Assembly (NCBI RefSeq): GCF_014281125.1
Contig: NZ_JACOEA010000008.1
Coordinates: forward strand, 1 to 64,000
Reading direction: 5' to 3'
DNA length: 64,000 nt
From: Lawsonibacter celer
GTDB taxonomy: Bacteria; Bacillota; Clostridia; Oscillospirales; Oscillospiraceae
In this document: positions 41,548 to 50,757 of the stretch, one piece after another
How positions within the stretch are numbered: position 1 is the stretch's first letter
Layout: each line of letters opens with the position of its first letter
The notes under the pieces: generated by a model
What the model saw: only the letters and a program-made list of their open reading frames with translations
What the model was told of the DNA's origin: nothing
The model's database searches: none
Translations under genes and position numbers: made by a program

Positions 41548-43659
41548 TTAACGCAGGAGGGTATTCTCGGTGCTCACCGATTCAATGGTGTCCTCCGCGT
41601 TGAAGTAATAGGCCAGCACATCCGCGGCAATGGCGGCCAGTTCCGTACCTGAGCCGCCCTTTTCCACCACGATGGCCATGGCAATCTGGGGGTCCTCATA
41701 GGGGGCGAAGCACACGAAGACCGCGTCTGCTTCCGTGGTGGTCGATCCGGTTTGGGCCGTGCCCGTTTTGGCACCCACCTCCACGGGCAGGTCCTTGAAG
41801 TAGCTGGACGCGGTGCCCTCATTGGCTACCTTCCACATGCCCAGCTTAATGGCCTCCATATTCTCCGTCTTCAGTCCCAGGGTGTCCAGCAGCTCCGGCT
41901 CCCTCTGGTAGACCGTGGAGGAGTAGTCGCTGGTCTTGACCGTCTGGAGCAGGTGGGCGGAGTAGTGATTTCCCCCATTAACCAGGGTGGCGATATAGTT
42001 GGCCAGCTGGAGCGGCGTGCAGGAGGTGTCTCCCTGACCGATGGCGGCGGAGAGCAGGTTGCCTCCGTACCAGGTCCCCCCCAGCGCCTGGCTGGTCTCC
42101 GGCCCGGCCACGTAGCCCTGGTATTCGGGCAGCTCAAAGCCGGTCTTCTCCCCAAGGCCGAACATGGCCGCGTACTCGTCGATCTTTTCAATCCCCAGCC
42201 GGTGTCCCATGGTGTAGAAGTAGATGTTGCAGGAATCCCGCAGCGCGTCGGACACATTCACCCGGCCGTGGCTGCCGCGGTACTGGCGGTAGATCCAGCA
42301 CTGGGGGTGGTAATCGCCATAGGGATATTTTTCTTCCTCAGGAAGGGTAAAGTATCCGGTATCCAGAATTTTCTCCGTTGGCGTGGTCACCCCCTCCTCC
42401 AGGGCGGCCGCGGCCACCACCATCTTAAAAGTGGAGCCCGGCGTATAGCGGCCGTTGGTGGCCCGGTTGTACAGGGGGGCCAGGTCGGCCAGAGCGCTGT
42501 CATAGCTGTAGGTGGCCAGGTCAAAGGTGGGGTAGGAGGCCATGGCCAGCACCCCTCCGCTCATATCTATAATGACCGCCGCGCCGCCCTCGGTATCCTC
42601 GGAGGGCAGCGCGGGAATCCGCTGGGCCATGGAGCGCTCCAGGGCCTCCTGGAGCTTGATGTCCAAGGTGAGCATCACATTGTCGCCGGGCTTGGGCTCC
42701 AACACCTCGCCGGTCTCCAGGTCAATGTCCCAGCTCTCGCTGACCACCTTGTGGCTCGTGGTCAGTTCCTGGGTGCGGCTGCCGGCCTCTCCCCGCAGGT
42801 ACTCCTCAAAGGCCAGTTCCGCCCCTTCCTTTCCCACGGTATCGTCCATGCTGTAGCCCTTTTCCTTGTATTCCGCCCATTCCTCCGCGTAGATGGGCGC
42901 CACCCGGCCCAGCAGATGCGCGGCGCAGCTGGTATTGTACTCCCGGACCGTGGTAGCCTCAATGCAGACCCCTACCAGCTTATGCTCCTTAACCGCGGAG
43001 ATGAAGTCGATCCCCACATCCTGGGCAAAGATATATTCTCCGGAGCGTACGATATCCCGGCTGCGCAGATTGAGCTCGCACAGCACGCCCACCAGCGCCC
43101 GGGCTTCCCCGTCCGAAACCGCCTGGTCCACCTCAAACCAGGCGCGCAGCGCAGCCATGGCCTCCGCCGCCGTCGGCTCCTCCGGCAGGCCCTTCAGGGG
43201 GAGCGCCTCCAGCAGCCTGGCGAAATTGGTCTGGTACACGGACACAGATCCGTCCTCGTTTTCCACGGTGTAGGACAGGGCCTCGCCGCTGGTATAGGTA
43301 AAGGGAGCCTGGAATGAGATGGGAATGGTGTCCGCCCACTCCACCTTGTTCTCCCGGCAGAGGGCCAGCAGCTCCAACAGATTGGCGTTGCGCTCCGGCT
43401 CCTCCCCCATGGGGGAGGTGTCCAGGGTCACCTGATAGGTGGCCCGGTTAGACACCAGTACCCGGCCGTAGCGGTCCAGGATCTCTCCGCGGGCGGCTTC
43501 CACGGTCTCCCGATTGGCAATTTTTCGGGTGGAGATCCCCCGGTAATAGTCCATGTTGTTCACCTGAAGGTTGTAGAGCACCCCCGTAAAGACGCACAGC
43601 AGCACGGCCAGCACCAAAATCACCAGCCAAGTTCGGTTTTGAAACTGTTTTCCCTCCAA
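41548..43659 (-). CDS. mrdA: Penicillin-binding protein 2
   Basis: 703 residues from a TTG at 43659 with GGAGG 8 nt upstream; the GTG at 43668 touches the same GGAGG and is less likely. One N-terminal membrane helix (LVILVLAVLLCVFTGVLY), the dimerisation region, then the transpeptidase domain: TPGSTFKMVVAAAAL with the active-site Ser near residue 404, SDALRDSCNIYFY and VGAKTGTAQTGS. PBP2 cross-links lateral-wall peptidoglycan in the elongasome with MreC/MreD. Follows the DUF6056-like gene by 19 bp. Confidence 0.93.
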   Translation of the reverse strand: MEGKQFQNRTWLVILVLAVLLCVFTGVLYNLQVNNMDYYRGISTRKIANRETVEAARGEILDRYGRVLVSNRATYQVTLDTSPMGEEPERNANLLELLALCRENKVEWADTIPISFQAPFTYTSGEALSYTVENEDGSVSVYQTNFARLLEALPLKGLPEEPTAAEAMAALRAWFEVDQAVSDGEARALVGVLCELNLRSRDIVRSGEYIFAQDVGIDFISAVKEHKLVGVCIEATTVREYNTSCAAHLLGRVAPIYAEEWAEYKEKGYSMDDTVGKEGAELAFEEYLRGEAGSRTQELTTSHKVVSESWDIDLETGEVLEPKPGDNVMLTLDIKLQEALERSMAQRIPALPSEDTEGGAAVIIDMSGGVLAMASYPTFDLATYSYDSALADLAPLYNRATNGRYTPGSTFKMVVAAAALEEGVTTPTEKILDTGYFTLPEEEKYPYGDYHPQCWIYRQYRGSHGRVNVSDALRDSCNIYFYTMGHRLGIEKIDEYAAMFGLGEKTGFELPEYQGYVAGPETSQALGGTWYGGNLLSAAIGQGDTSCTPLQLANYIATLVNGGNHYSAHLLQTVKTSDYSSTVYQREPELLDTLGLKTENMEAIKLGMWKVANEGTASSYFKDLPVEVGAKTGTAQTGSTTTEADAVFVCFAPYEDPQIAMAIVVEKGGSGTELAAIAADVLAYYFNAEDTIESVSTENTLLR

Positions 43660-43678
43660 GGGGGTCACCTCCGTGGGG

Positions 43679-45166
43679 TCAGCCCGGCGGGGTCGTCCGC
43701 GCCACCGTCAGGCTGTCTTTTCCGTAAAATACCCGCATCACATTGTTGCGCCAGTTCAGGGGGTCGGCACCCGCGTCTCCGTTGTAGAGCAGGGGCGGCC
43801 GGGTCTCTATGGGCGGCAGCACCACATTCCGCGCCGCCGGGTCCCGCAGCTGGGTCAGGCGGGCCTCCTGCTGGGCGAAATAGGCCGCGGCGCTCCCGTC
43901 CGCCAGCGCCCGGGCGCAGCGCATGCTGGTAAACCCGGGCAGGTAGCGGTAAAACAGGGTGGTGCCCACCAGAGCCGCCAGGGTCAGAAGCATCCCGGCC
44001 CGCGCCGCCCGCCGCAGGGCCTGCCGCCGCCCCTCCGGCGCCGGCAGCACCCGTCGCAGCCAGCCCAGCCAGTACCACAGGTTGCTGAGCACCAGCCAGA
44101 AAAAGGAGTAAAACACGATGCTCCGCAGCCGGCCCGGCCCGGCGCTGTCCACGGCATAAAAGTGGGGGGCATTCTCAGCCGCAAACAGCAGGAAGGAGAA
44201 CACCGAGAAGCCGGCGGGCAGGGGGAAGCGGAACTTCACCCCCTCGGTCAGCCGCCACAGGGCAGGGATCATCAGCACAAACCCCAGCACAATCGGCCAG
44301 TTGGGCCAGCTCAGGCAGTCCTCCCTCGCCTTCAGGATGGATTTGACCACTGCCTCCCACGCCCCGATGGGGGGCGCCAGGGTGGCCTGCCGGAATTGGT
44401 TGCCCGGAGCGAGCACACTTGCGGCAAAGCTCCCGAACAGCACCAGGGCGGGCCAGGCCGCCCATGCCAGTCTGGGGCGGTCCCGCAGCAGGAAATCCAG
44501 CATAAACAGCGCCGTCAGCAGCACCGCCAGCAGGGCGCAGACATAGTTGCTTCCCCCCACCAGCAGCGCGGCGGGCAGGGCCGGCAGCACTGCCCACAGC
44601 TTCTTCCGCCGGGTGCCGGCGCAGCGCAGGGCAAACAGTCGCTCCACTAGCAGCAGCATAATCCCGTAGGTAAAGGTGTAATACACCGCGCCGTTCCACC
44701 AGAAAAAGCTGTCCTTGGGCCAGGGGGCGCACTGGATGGACATGAGCAGCAGGGGCGCCGCAATCTCCACGGTTAATTTCCAGTTTTTACTCTCTCCCCG
44801 GCAAAATACACGCCGGACCAGGGTGTCGGTGAGTTTGAAGGTGCCCAGGCACAGGGAACCCAGCATCACCGCCGGGGTGATCCAATAGGCGTACTCCGAG
44901 AAGGCCACCGGGGTGAGAGACATGAGCAGCAGGGACATAAAGCTGCCCTGCCAGGTCCGGTAGTAGCTGCTCACGGTGCGTGCCACCGCCGCCCAGAAGG
45001 ACTCCCCCTGTTCCAGGGCCAGGCGGGGGAGGATCCCGTAGCAGAAGTCATCCGCCGAGGCCCAGTCATACCGCCCCAGCAGCAGGATGGGCACCAGGCT
45101 GGCCGCCAGCAGGCCCAGCAGAAACCAGGCGCCCCACCGTTCCCATATCTGTTCCAGCCTCCGCAC
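43679..45166 (-). CDS. DUF6056-like polytopic membrane protein in mre operon
   Basis: 495 residues from a GTG at 45166 (GGAGG 7-8 nt upstream). Ten or more membrane helices and a ~100-residue soluble C-terminus. The first external loop contains SADDFCYG; acidic pairs in this place are typical of GT-C glycosyltransferases, and the general form fits proteins named DUF6056. It lies between mreD and PBP2 with gaps of 36 and 19 bp, so it is made with the elongation machinery; a role in transferring a lipid-linked sugar to a wall polymer is a guess. C-terminal WRNNVMRVFYGKDSLTV is distinctive. Confidence 0.65.
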   Translation of the reverse strand: MRRLEQIWERWGAWFLLGLLAASLVPILLLGRYDWASADDFCYGILPRLALEQGESFWAAVARTVSSYYRTWQGSFMSLLLMSLTPVAFSEYAYWITPAVMLGSLCLGTFKLTDTLVRRVFCRGESKNWKLTVEIAAPLLLMSIQCAPWPKDSFFWWNGAVYYTFTYGIMLLLVERLFALRCAGTRRKKLWAVLPALPAALLVGGSNYVCALLAVLLTALFMLDFLLRDRPRLAWAAWPALVLFGSFAASVLAPGNQFRQATLAPPIGAWEAVVKSILKAREDCLSWPNWPIVLGFVLMIPALWRLTEGVKFRFPLPAGFSVFSFLLFAAENAPHFYAVDSAGPGRLRSIVFYSFFWLVLSNLWYWLGWLRRVLPAPEGRRQALRRAARAGMLLTLAALVGTTLFYRYLPGFTSMRCARALADGSAAAYFAQQEARLTQLRDPAARNVVLPPIETRPPLLYNGDAGADPLNWRNNVMRVFYGKDSLTVARTTPPG

Positions 45167-45202
45167 AGGCCAGCCCTCCTTCCTCTGCCACAGTCCGGGC
45201 CG

Positions 45203-45715
45203 CTACAGCACCGTGCGCTTGGGCACCCGCAGGAACACCCATCGGTAAAAAAAGTAGATGGGAAACACAAAGGCCATGGACCACAGAATTTCCGGGCCCG
45301 CCACTCCCAGCAGGGCGGGCAGCGACGCCATGCCCCGGATCAGGCGGGCGGCGATCCGGGCCGCATCAATCACCGTCAGGGTCAGGGCGGAGCAGACCAG
45401 GCAGCCCGCCAGGCTCTGGCGCAGGGCGTACTGAGCCAGGGCTCCGGTCAGCACGCCCAGCAGGCACAGCCCGATAGTCATAGCCCCGCTGGTGGAAAAA
45501 TACACCGCGTCGCACACAATACCCACAAACAGGCCGTAGCCGCCGCCGGCCACGGCGCCCTCCAGTACCCCCACGGCCGCCGCCGCCAGAGGCAGCAGCA
45601 TGGGCGTGACCCCCAGAACTGGGAAGCGGTTGAGCACAAACAGCTCCAAAAACCATACGGGCAGCAGCGCCAGGGCGTACGCCCCCCACTTGATGAGAAA
45701 ATCCTGCCGGGTCAA
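45203..45715 (-). CDS. mreD: Rod-shape-determining protein MreD
   Basis: 170 residues, five to six membrane helices (KWGAYALALLPVWFLELFVLNRFPVLGVTPMLLPLAAAAVGVLEG...FPIYFFYRWVFLRVPKR). The start is TTG at 45715 with GGAGG 9 nt upstream. It lies 27 bp after mreC and is the membrane partner of MreC and PBP2. Confidence 0.85.
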   Translation of the reverse strand: MTRQDFLIKWGAYALALLPVWFLELFVLNRFPVLGVTPMLLPLAAAAVGVLEGAVAGGGYGLFVGIVCDAVYFSTSGAMTIGLCLLGVLTGALAQYALRQSLAGCLVCSALTLTVIDAARIAARLIRGMASLPALLGVAGPEILWSMAFVFPIYFFYRWVFLRVPKRTVL

Positions 45716-45742
45716 CCCTCTGCACCTCCTCCCGCCGTGTCC

Positions 45743-46585
45743 TTACTCCACAATGTCAAAGCTTTTGATTACAAACACCTGCTTAAGCCCGTCCAGGTCG
45801 GTCTCCGGCTGGATCACCGCGTAGCGCGTCATGCCAGAGGCCTCGGTATAGACCTCCTCCACATGCCCCGCAGCCAGCCCCGAGGGGTACACGCCGCCCT
45901 TGCCCGAGGTGAGCACCAGGTCCCCGGCGATCAGGTCGCTGTTCTCCGGCAGATAGCTCAGCTTGAGCTTTCCCTGACCCATGAGGGCAAAGTCGCCCTC
46001 CAGAATGGCCGCCCCGTCGGTGCGGGAGAGCAGGCCGCCCATCTCGATCTCCGCGTCCACCAGGGTGCGCACGATGGAATAATTGGGCCCCACCACGGCC
46101 ACCACGCCCACCAGGTTCCAATACTCGTCCACCACACAGTCGTCCACGGCAATATCCATATTGCTCCCCTTGCTGATGGTGAGGGTGGACTCCCAGTTGT
46201 CGGTGGAGCGGGCGGTAACCATGGCGGATTCGATCTCAAAGGTACGGCCGCTGGGCCGCAGGTCGTTGAGGTTGCGCAGGCGCTCGTTCTCCTGGAGGGC
46301 GGCCTCGTACGCCCGCTCCTTCTGCTCCAGCTCCGCCACCCGCTGCTTCAGGCGCTCATATTCCTCCTTGAGCTGCTCCTGGGCAAAGGCGTTGTCATAT
46401 CGCTCCTGGGACCAGTTGACAAAGGCGCTGATGCCGTTGCGCACCGGCGTGGTGATCCACCCCGCCAGGCTGGACAGGGGGTCGGCCACGCCCCCCAGGG
46501 TCGCGGAGACCACCGCCGTCACCAGGGCCAGCAGGACGGCCACAATCAAAAGCAGGATCCCATTTTGCCGGAAAAAGTCTTTCAC
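45743..46585 (-). CDS. mreC: Rod-shape-determining protein MreC
   Basis: 280 residues: short cytoplasmic end, one membrane helix (ILLLIVAVLLALVTAVV), a coiled coil at ~65-105 (QEQLKEEYERLKQRVAELEQKERAYEAALQENERLRNL) and the external beta domains (GDLVLTSGKGGVYPSGLAAGHVEEV). Connects PBP2 to the cytoskeleton. mreB is not next to it: the preceding gene is maf. Confidence 0.95.
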   Translation of the reverse strand: MKDFFRQNGILLLIVAVLLALVTAVVSATLGGVADPLSSLAGWITTPVRNGISAFVNWSQERYDNAFAQEQLKEEYERLKQRVAELEQKERAYEAALQENERLRNLNDLRPSGRTFEIESAMVTARSTDNWESTLTISKGSNMDIAVDDCVVDEYWNLVGVVAVVGPNYSIVRTLVDAEIEMGGLLSRTDGAAILEGDFALMGQGKLKLSYLPENSDLIAGDLVLTSGKGGVYPSGLAAGHVEEVYTEASGMTRYAVIQPETDLDGLKQVFVIKSFDIVE

Positions 46586-46601
46586 GTTCGATTCTCCCGT
46601 C

Positions 46602-47195
46602 TTACGCCCGCCCGGCGGCCAGAGCCATGCAGTCCAAGCCCAGGTCCGCCAGAATACGGCCCAGCCGGCACACCGGCAGGCCCATCACATTGTAGTAATC
46701 CCCCACGATCCCCTCCACAAAGAGGGATCCGTAGCCCTGAATGCCGTAAGCGCCCGCCTTGTCTATGGGCTCTCCGGTCCTGATATAGTCCTCAATCTCC
46801 CGACTGCTCAGCTCCCGGACCGTCACATCGGTGACCTCGTGGACCGTGACGCTCTCCTCGCCCCGCAGGACCGTCAGGCCGCTGTACACCTGATGCCGGC
46901 AGCCGGAGAGGGTGGTCAGCATGCGGAAGGCGTCCAGCTCGTCCGCTGGCTTGCCCAGCACCGTCCCGTCCAGGGACACCACCGTGTCTGCGGCGATAAT
47001 CAGCGCGTCCCGCCCCGCCTGCTCCTGCACCGCCAGGGCCTTGCGCCGGGAGAGGGTCTCCACCAGCTCCGTCGGGGAGAGGCCCTCCCGCACCGTCTCG
47101 TCCGCGTCGGAGACCAGCACCCGGAAGTCCCGGATCCCCATACGCTCCAAAAGCTCCCGCCGCCGGGGCGACTGGGAGGCCAAAATGATGTCCAT
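46602..47195 (-). CDS. maf: Maf-type nucleotide pyrophosphatase
   Basis: 197 residues from the ATG at 47195 (GAGGG upstream). LASQSPRRRELLERMG, VSDADETVREG, IIAADTVVSLDGTVLGKPAD and GAYGIQGYGSLFVEGIVGDYYNVMGLP are the Maf/HAM1-like signature. The enzyme hydrolyses dTTP/UTP or modified nucleotides. Commonly next to mreBCD in Gram-positive bacteria. Confidence 0.95.
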   Translation of the reverse strand: MDIILASQSPRRRELLERMGIRDFRVLVSDADETVREGLSPTELVETLSRRKALAVQEQAGRDALIIAADTVVSLDGTVLGKPADELDAFRMLTTLSGCRHQVYSGLTVLRGEESVTVHEVTDVTVRELSSREIEDYIRTGEPIDKAGAYGIQGYGSLFVEGIVGDYYNVMGLPVCRLGRILADLGLDCMALAAGRA

Positions 47196-47274
47196 ATGCG
47201 TTCCCTCGTTATCCTGTTCGATGTAGGGGCGGCCGTCTGCCCCTTCTGCGCGGCTCCGCACGCCTCCGCGCTTC

Positions 47275-47718
47275 TTATTTCCCCGTGGAGCCGAAGCCGC
47301 CTGCTCCCCGGGCGGTGGGGGGGAGCTCCTCCAGCTCGTGGACCGCGGCCTGGCCCACAGGCACCACCATCAGCTGGGCGATGCGGTCGCCGGGCTGGAT
47401 GGTATAGGGCTCGTCGGACAGATTGATTAGCCCCACCTTCAGCTCCCCCCGGTAATCGCTGTCGATGACCCCCACGCCGTTGGACAGGGCAATGCCGTGC
47501 TTGATGCCCAGTCCGGAGCGGGCGAACACCAGGGCCACCCACCCCGCGTCGGGCAGGGCGATGGCCAGCCCCGTGGGAATGCTCACCAGCTGGCGGGGGG
47601 CGATGGTCACCGGCGCGTCCAGCAGGGCGGCCAGATCCATGGCCGCCGCGCCGGGGGTCTGATAGGCGGGCAGCTGCACCCGGGGATCCAGCCGCTTGAC
47701 AAAGAGTTTCATATGCAT
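47275..47718 (-). CDS. dut: dUTP diphosphatase
   Basis: 147 residues with the five trimeric dUTPase motifs: AAAMDLAA, RSGLGIKHGIAL, GVIDSDYRGELKVGLINLS, GDRIAQLMVVP and GAGGFGSTGK. Start ATG at 47718 with AAGGAG 10 nt upstream. It is placed between the U32 gene and maf, giving a nucleotide-sanitation pair with maf. Confidence 0.95.
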   Translation of the reverse strand: MHMKLFVKRLDPRVQLPAYQTPGAAAMDLAALLDAPVTIAPRQLVSIPTGLAIALPDAGWVALVFARSGLGIKHGIALSNGVGVIDSDYRGELKVGLINLSDEPYTIQPGDRIAQLMVVPVGQAAVHELEELPPTARGAGGFGSTGK

Positions 47719-47747
47719 TGTTTCCAGTCTCCTTCTGTTACATCCCG

Positions 47748-49826
47748 TTATTCCACGTCCCGGTAGTACAGCCCCCGGGTATACCCGTTGGGGCTCCAGC
47801 GCCCGCCCTCACGGTAGCGCCGGGCCACCTGGACGCACTCCCTGGGATTCTCAGTGGTAAACATCAGCCGCTGGGCCCACAGACCCACCCGGCGGTAGTC
47901 ATCGTATTTATCCGCCAAAAAGAGCTTTTGAGAGTTGAACAGCTCATTGCGGCAGCCCGGGGCCGGGAGCACGGGGAAGCGTGCCCCCCTCCGGTCGGTG
48001 AGCACGTTGGGGTTGTCGCAGCCGCAATGGCCGGAGCGGTTTTTGATGATACAGTTCTCCATAATCATCAGGGGCAGGCGGCCGTAGGTGATGAGCTCGG
48101 TGTCCATGTTCTTGGACAGATCCCGCACCTGGGCCAGCTTGAGCTCAAAGGACAGGGTGGCGGAGATCAGGCCCAGCCGCCGCAGCTCCTTGAGGGTCTG
48201 GGCGTTATAGACCTCCAGCCCGAAATCCCCCCGCAGGGCGAAGCCCGCTCTGCGGGCCGCCTCCAGCAGGCCCAGGTTGCCCACCAGGGCCTCCCGCACC
48301 CCCAGGGCGCGGGCCTGCTCCAGCTGCCGGAGCAGCTGCTCCATCTCCCGGTCCCAGACCACCCGGGGCAGAACGGCGGCCACCGGCGTCCCGTTCGCCG
48401 TCTCCACCACCTCCGGGTGGGCGCACAATTCCTCCAGGGGCACATAGAGCAGGGCCGGCCGGGTCTCCAGCAGCTCAGGGGTGACCTGTTCGGCCCGGCG
48501 CACGGAGAGGGCCAGCTCCGGCTCCTCCCGGCGGTTTTCGTACCGGGCGCCGGCGTGGAAAGCCCCGGCGCGCCGGGCCGGTGGAAGGGAGCGCTGTTCG
48601 GTCAGCCGGTCCAGGGCCTCCCGCCGCAGGGCGTTAAGGGCTGCCAGGGGAAGGGAGAGTCCCTCCTCCACCAGTGCCCGCACCTTTTCACAGCGGTAGG
48701 GGGTGCCCCCGGTCCGGGAGAGCTGGGTTCCCACCGCCTCCTGGGTGAGGGGGCGGGTACGGGCCTCCTCCGGCACGGGACCGGCCACGGTGACCACCCG
48801 TCCCTGGGGATCCTCCACCCCCACCTGGGCGGACTCGCCCCTGCGAATCATGGCATAAAAGGTCACCGGCACCCGCTGGGCCTCGCCGCTCTGGTAGGTG
48901 TTCCGGGCCTGGGCAAAGAGCTCCCTGGGCTCCTTCCCCTCCTCCCGGACGCCGAACATCTCCGGCCCCTGCCGGTCCAGGTAATACCCCTGGGTAAAGC
49001 CCTGGCGTGAGAAGGCGGCTTCCAGCTGCGCCAGCTCCTCCGCCGTGGGCTCCCGTCCCTCCTTGATGGCACAGGCGTAAATGCGGGTGACCACAGCCAC
49101 ATACTCCGGCCGCTTCATCCGCCCCTCCAGCTTGACACAGGCCACCCCCATCCTCCGCAGCTCCCGCAGGTGTCCGGCCAGGGACAGGTCCTTGAGGGAG
49201 AGAGGATAGGCGTCCGCCTTGTCCATCCAGCCGTACTTCAGCCGGCAGGGCTGGGCGCACAGGCCCCGGTTGCCGCTGCGCCCGCCGATGACGGAGGAGA
49301 GGAAGCACTGTCCTGAATAGCACATGCACAGCGCCCCGTGGGCAAACACCTCGATCTCAATGGGGGAGCGCTGGCAGATATACTCGATCTGGTCCCGGCT
49401 CAGCTCCCGGGAGAGCACCGCCCGGGTCATCCCCAGGTCGGCGGCCAGCTTCACCCCGTCCAGATTGTGCAGGGTCATCTGGGTGGAGGCGTGCAGCGGC
49501 AGGTCGGGGGCCGCCTGGCGCACCATCCGCGCCACCCCCAGGTCCTGCACCAGCACCGCGTCCGCCCCGATCTCGCTGGCGTGTGCGGCCACCTGGGCCG
49601 CCGCGGGCAGCTCCCGGTCGGTGAGCAGGGTGTTCAGGGTGAGATAGGCCTTTGCCCCCCGCACATGGCAGTAAGAAACCGCCGCCGCAAATTCCTCCCG
49701 GGAGAAATTCTTTGCATTGCGGCGGGCGTTAAAATCTCCATATCCTAAGTAGACGGCGTCCGCGCCGTTCTCCACGGCCGCGGCCACCGCCTCCATTGAC
49801 CCGGCAGGGGCCAGTAATTCCAGCAT
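47748..49826 (-). CDS. U32-family peptidase/rRNA hydroxylation protein (RlhA-like)
   Basis: 692 residues from the ATG at 49826 (GGAGG 5 nt upstream). N-terminal ELLAPAGSMEAVAAAVENGADAVYLGYGDFNAR, EVFAHGALCMCYSGQCFLSS with conserved cysteines and GNRGLCAQPCR, followed by a second long half (DUF3656-like) ending in a cysteine motif HCGCDNPNV. Members such as RlhA are needed for hydroxylation of 23S rRNA; others act in ubiquinone or collagen-type proteolysis claims. In many Firmicutes this gene directly follows zapA; here they are separated by 464 bp holding a repeat. Confidence 0.88.
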   Translation of the reverse strand: MLELLAPAGSMEAVAAAVENGADAVYLGYGDFNARRNAKNFSREEFAAAVSYCHVRGAKAYLTLNTLLTDRELPAAAQVAAHASEIGADAVLVQDLGVARMVRQAAPDLPLHASTQMTLHNLDGVKLAADLGMTRAVLSRELSRDQIEYICQRSPIEIEVFAHGALCMCYSGQCFLSSVIGGRSGNRGLCAQPCRLKYGWMDKADAYPLSLKDLSLAGHLRELRRMGVACVKLEGRMKRPEYVAVVTRIYACAIKEGREPTAEELAQLEAAFSRQGFTQGYYLDRQGPEMFGVREEGKEPRELFAQARNTYQSGEAQRVPVTFYAMIRRGESAQVGVEDPQGRVVTVAGPVPEEARTRPLTQEAVGTQLSRTGGTPYRCEKVRALVEEGLSLPLAALNALRREALDRLTEQRSLPPARRAGAFHAGARYENRREEPELALSVRRAEQVTPELLETRPALLYVPLEELCAHPEVVETANGTPVAAVLPRVVWDREMEQLLRQLEQARALGVREALVGNLGLLEAARRAGFALRGDFGLEVYNAQTLKELRRLGLISATLSFELKLAQVRDLSKNMDTELITYGRLPLMIMENCIIKNRSGHCGCDNPNVLTDRRGARFPVLPAPGCRNELFNSQKLFLADKYDDYRRVGLWAQRLMFTTENPRECVQVARRYREGGRWSPNGYTRGLYYRDVE

Positions 49827-50036
49827 AATGACCTCCAGATATGAGTCCATCGGACGTTTGCACCTACCCGGCGGGGGCCCGGCTTTTGAGCTGCAAAAGC
49901 CGAAAAAACAACCAGGGGTTTCGCCAGTGTAAGGAAGCTTCGCTTCTTTTCATCGAAGTGTCCACCGGACACTCCGACCACCCGTTCCCTTCGCCGTGTT
50001 CAGGCCTGCGGCTCGAACAGCCTTGCCGCGCGGTTG
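49827..50036. other. Non-coding stretch between U32 gene and repeat B
   Basis: Small hairpins only: GGCTTTTG/CAAAAGCC (49881-49901) and AGTGTCC/GGACACT (49957-49973). No gene or promoter is evident. With repeat B it completes the 464-bp gap before zapA. Confidence 0.6.
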
Positions 50037-50227
50037 CCCACGAGGCGCGCATCACCGGGATCTGCCAAGCCGGTTCACCTCCAGGGAAGGCGGCTGAGCC
50101 GCCGAAGGACCCGTCAGGGCCGCCCTGACAGGCGCGCTGGCCAATAGAAGTCAAGGGCCCAGATAAACGGATTTTTTCTTTGGAGTCCCGAACCGTCTCT
50201 TTTTGGAAAAAGGAATGGTCTGGGCCC
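50037..50227 (-). repeat. Dispersed ~200-bp repeat, copy B
   Basis: Reverse complement of copy A (19607-19806) with small indels. It interrupts the usual zapA-U32 gene pair. See copy A for the shared blocks. Confidence 0.85.
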
Positions 50228-50290
50228 CCAACGGGAGCCGCCAAGGGCTGCGCGGGAGCTCAAACCCCTCCGTCTCCCGGGGGACGGACT

Positions 50291-50608
50291 TCACTTCTTC
50301 TGATTCTGCAGTTTAAAAATCTCCCGCTTGGCCTCGGAGAGCTCCAGCTTGAGCTTTGTGGCCTCCTCCAGATACTCCTTGAGCTGGCGGCGCAGATTCT
50401 CGGACGCCTCCACTTCTTTAAAGTACTCGTCAGCCACATTCACCGCGCCCAGAACCGCGGCATCCACCAGAGAAACCCTGGCGCCGTCCAGCACCTCCTG
50501 GATCTTGGCGTCCACATGGCCCGCCACCTTTTCCACATAACCCTTATCCTCCGTGGCCACCAGAGTGTATTCCTGTCCGGCAATGGTGACTGTGACGCGG
50601 TTTTTCAT
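50291..50608 (-). CDS. zapA: Cell division protein ZapA
   Basis: 105 residues: N-terminal beta part NRVTVTIAGQEYTLVATEDKGYVEKVAGHVDAKI and a long C-terminal coiled coil (EVEASENLRRQLKEYLEEATKLKLELSEAKREIFKLQ). ZapA binds and bundles FtsZ. GGAGGGG precedes the ATG. The promoter region is shared, back to back, with dnaD. Confidence 0.93.
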   Translation of the reverse strand: MKNRVTVTIAGQEYTLVATEDKGYVEKVAGHVDAKIQEVLDGARVSLVDAAVLGAVNVADEYFKEVEASENLRRQLKEYLEEATKLKLELSEAKREIFKLQNQKK

Positions 50609-50640
50609 GGAAAGCCCCTCCTGACAATACTATTTAGGAC

Positions 50641-50668
50641 ATTATAGCACAGATACGCCCTCGACAAA
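50641..50668 (-). promoter_or_regulatory. zapA promoter
   Basis: Perfect TATAAT (complement of 50641-50646) with TTTGTC 16 bp upstream as a weak -35. Confidence 0.55.
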
Positions 50669-50694
50669 ATAATTTATTATTAATTTTTTCAAAG

Positions 50695-50723
50695 ATGACA
50701 GGAGCCGCCGCGTGTGATATGAT
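50695..50723 (+). promoter_or_regulatory. dnaD promoter
   Basis: ATGACA (50695-50700), 17-bp spacer, TATGAT (50718-50723). Confidence 0.6.
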
Positions 50724-50757
50724 AGAGCCGGTAAAAAAGCGCGAAAGGAGGCGTCCC

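Noticed and set aside
47196..47274. GTAGGGGCGGCC...GCCCC hairpin fragment between dut and maf
   Set aside because: Short and GC-rich; might be part of a common intergenic repeat, but one partial copy is not enough to call.
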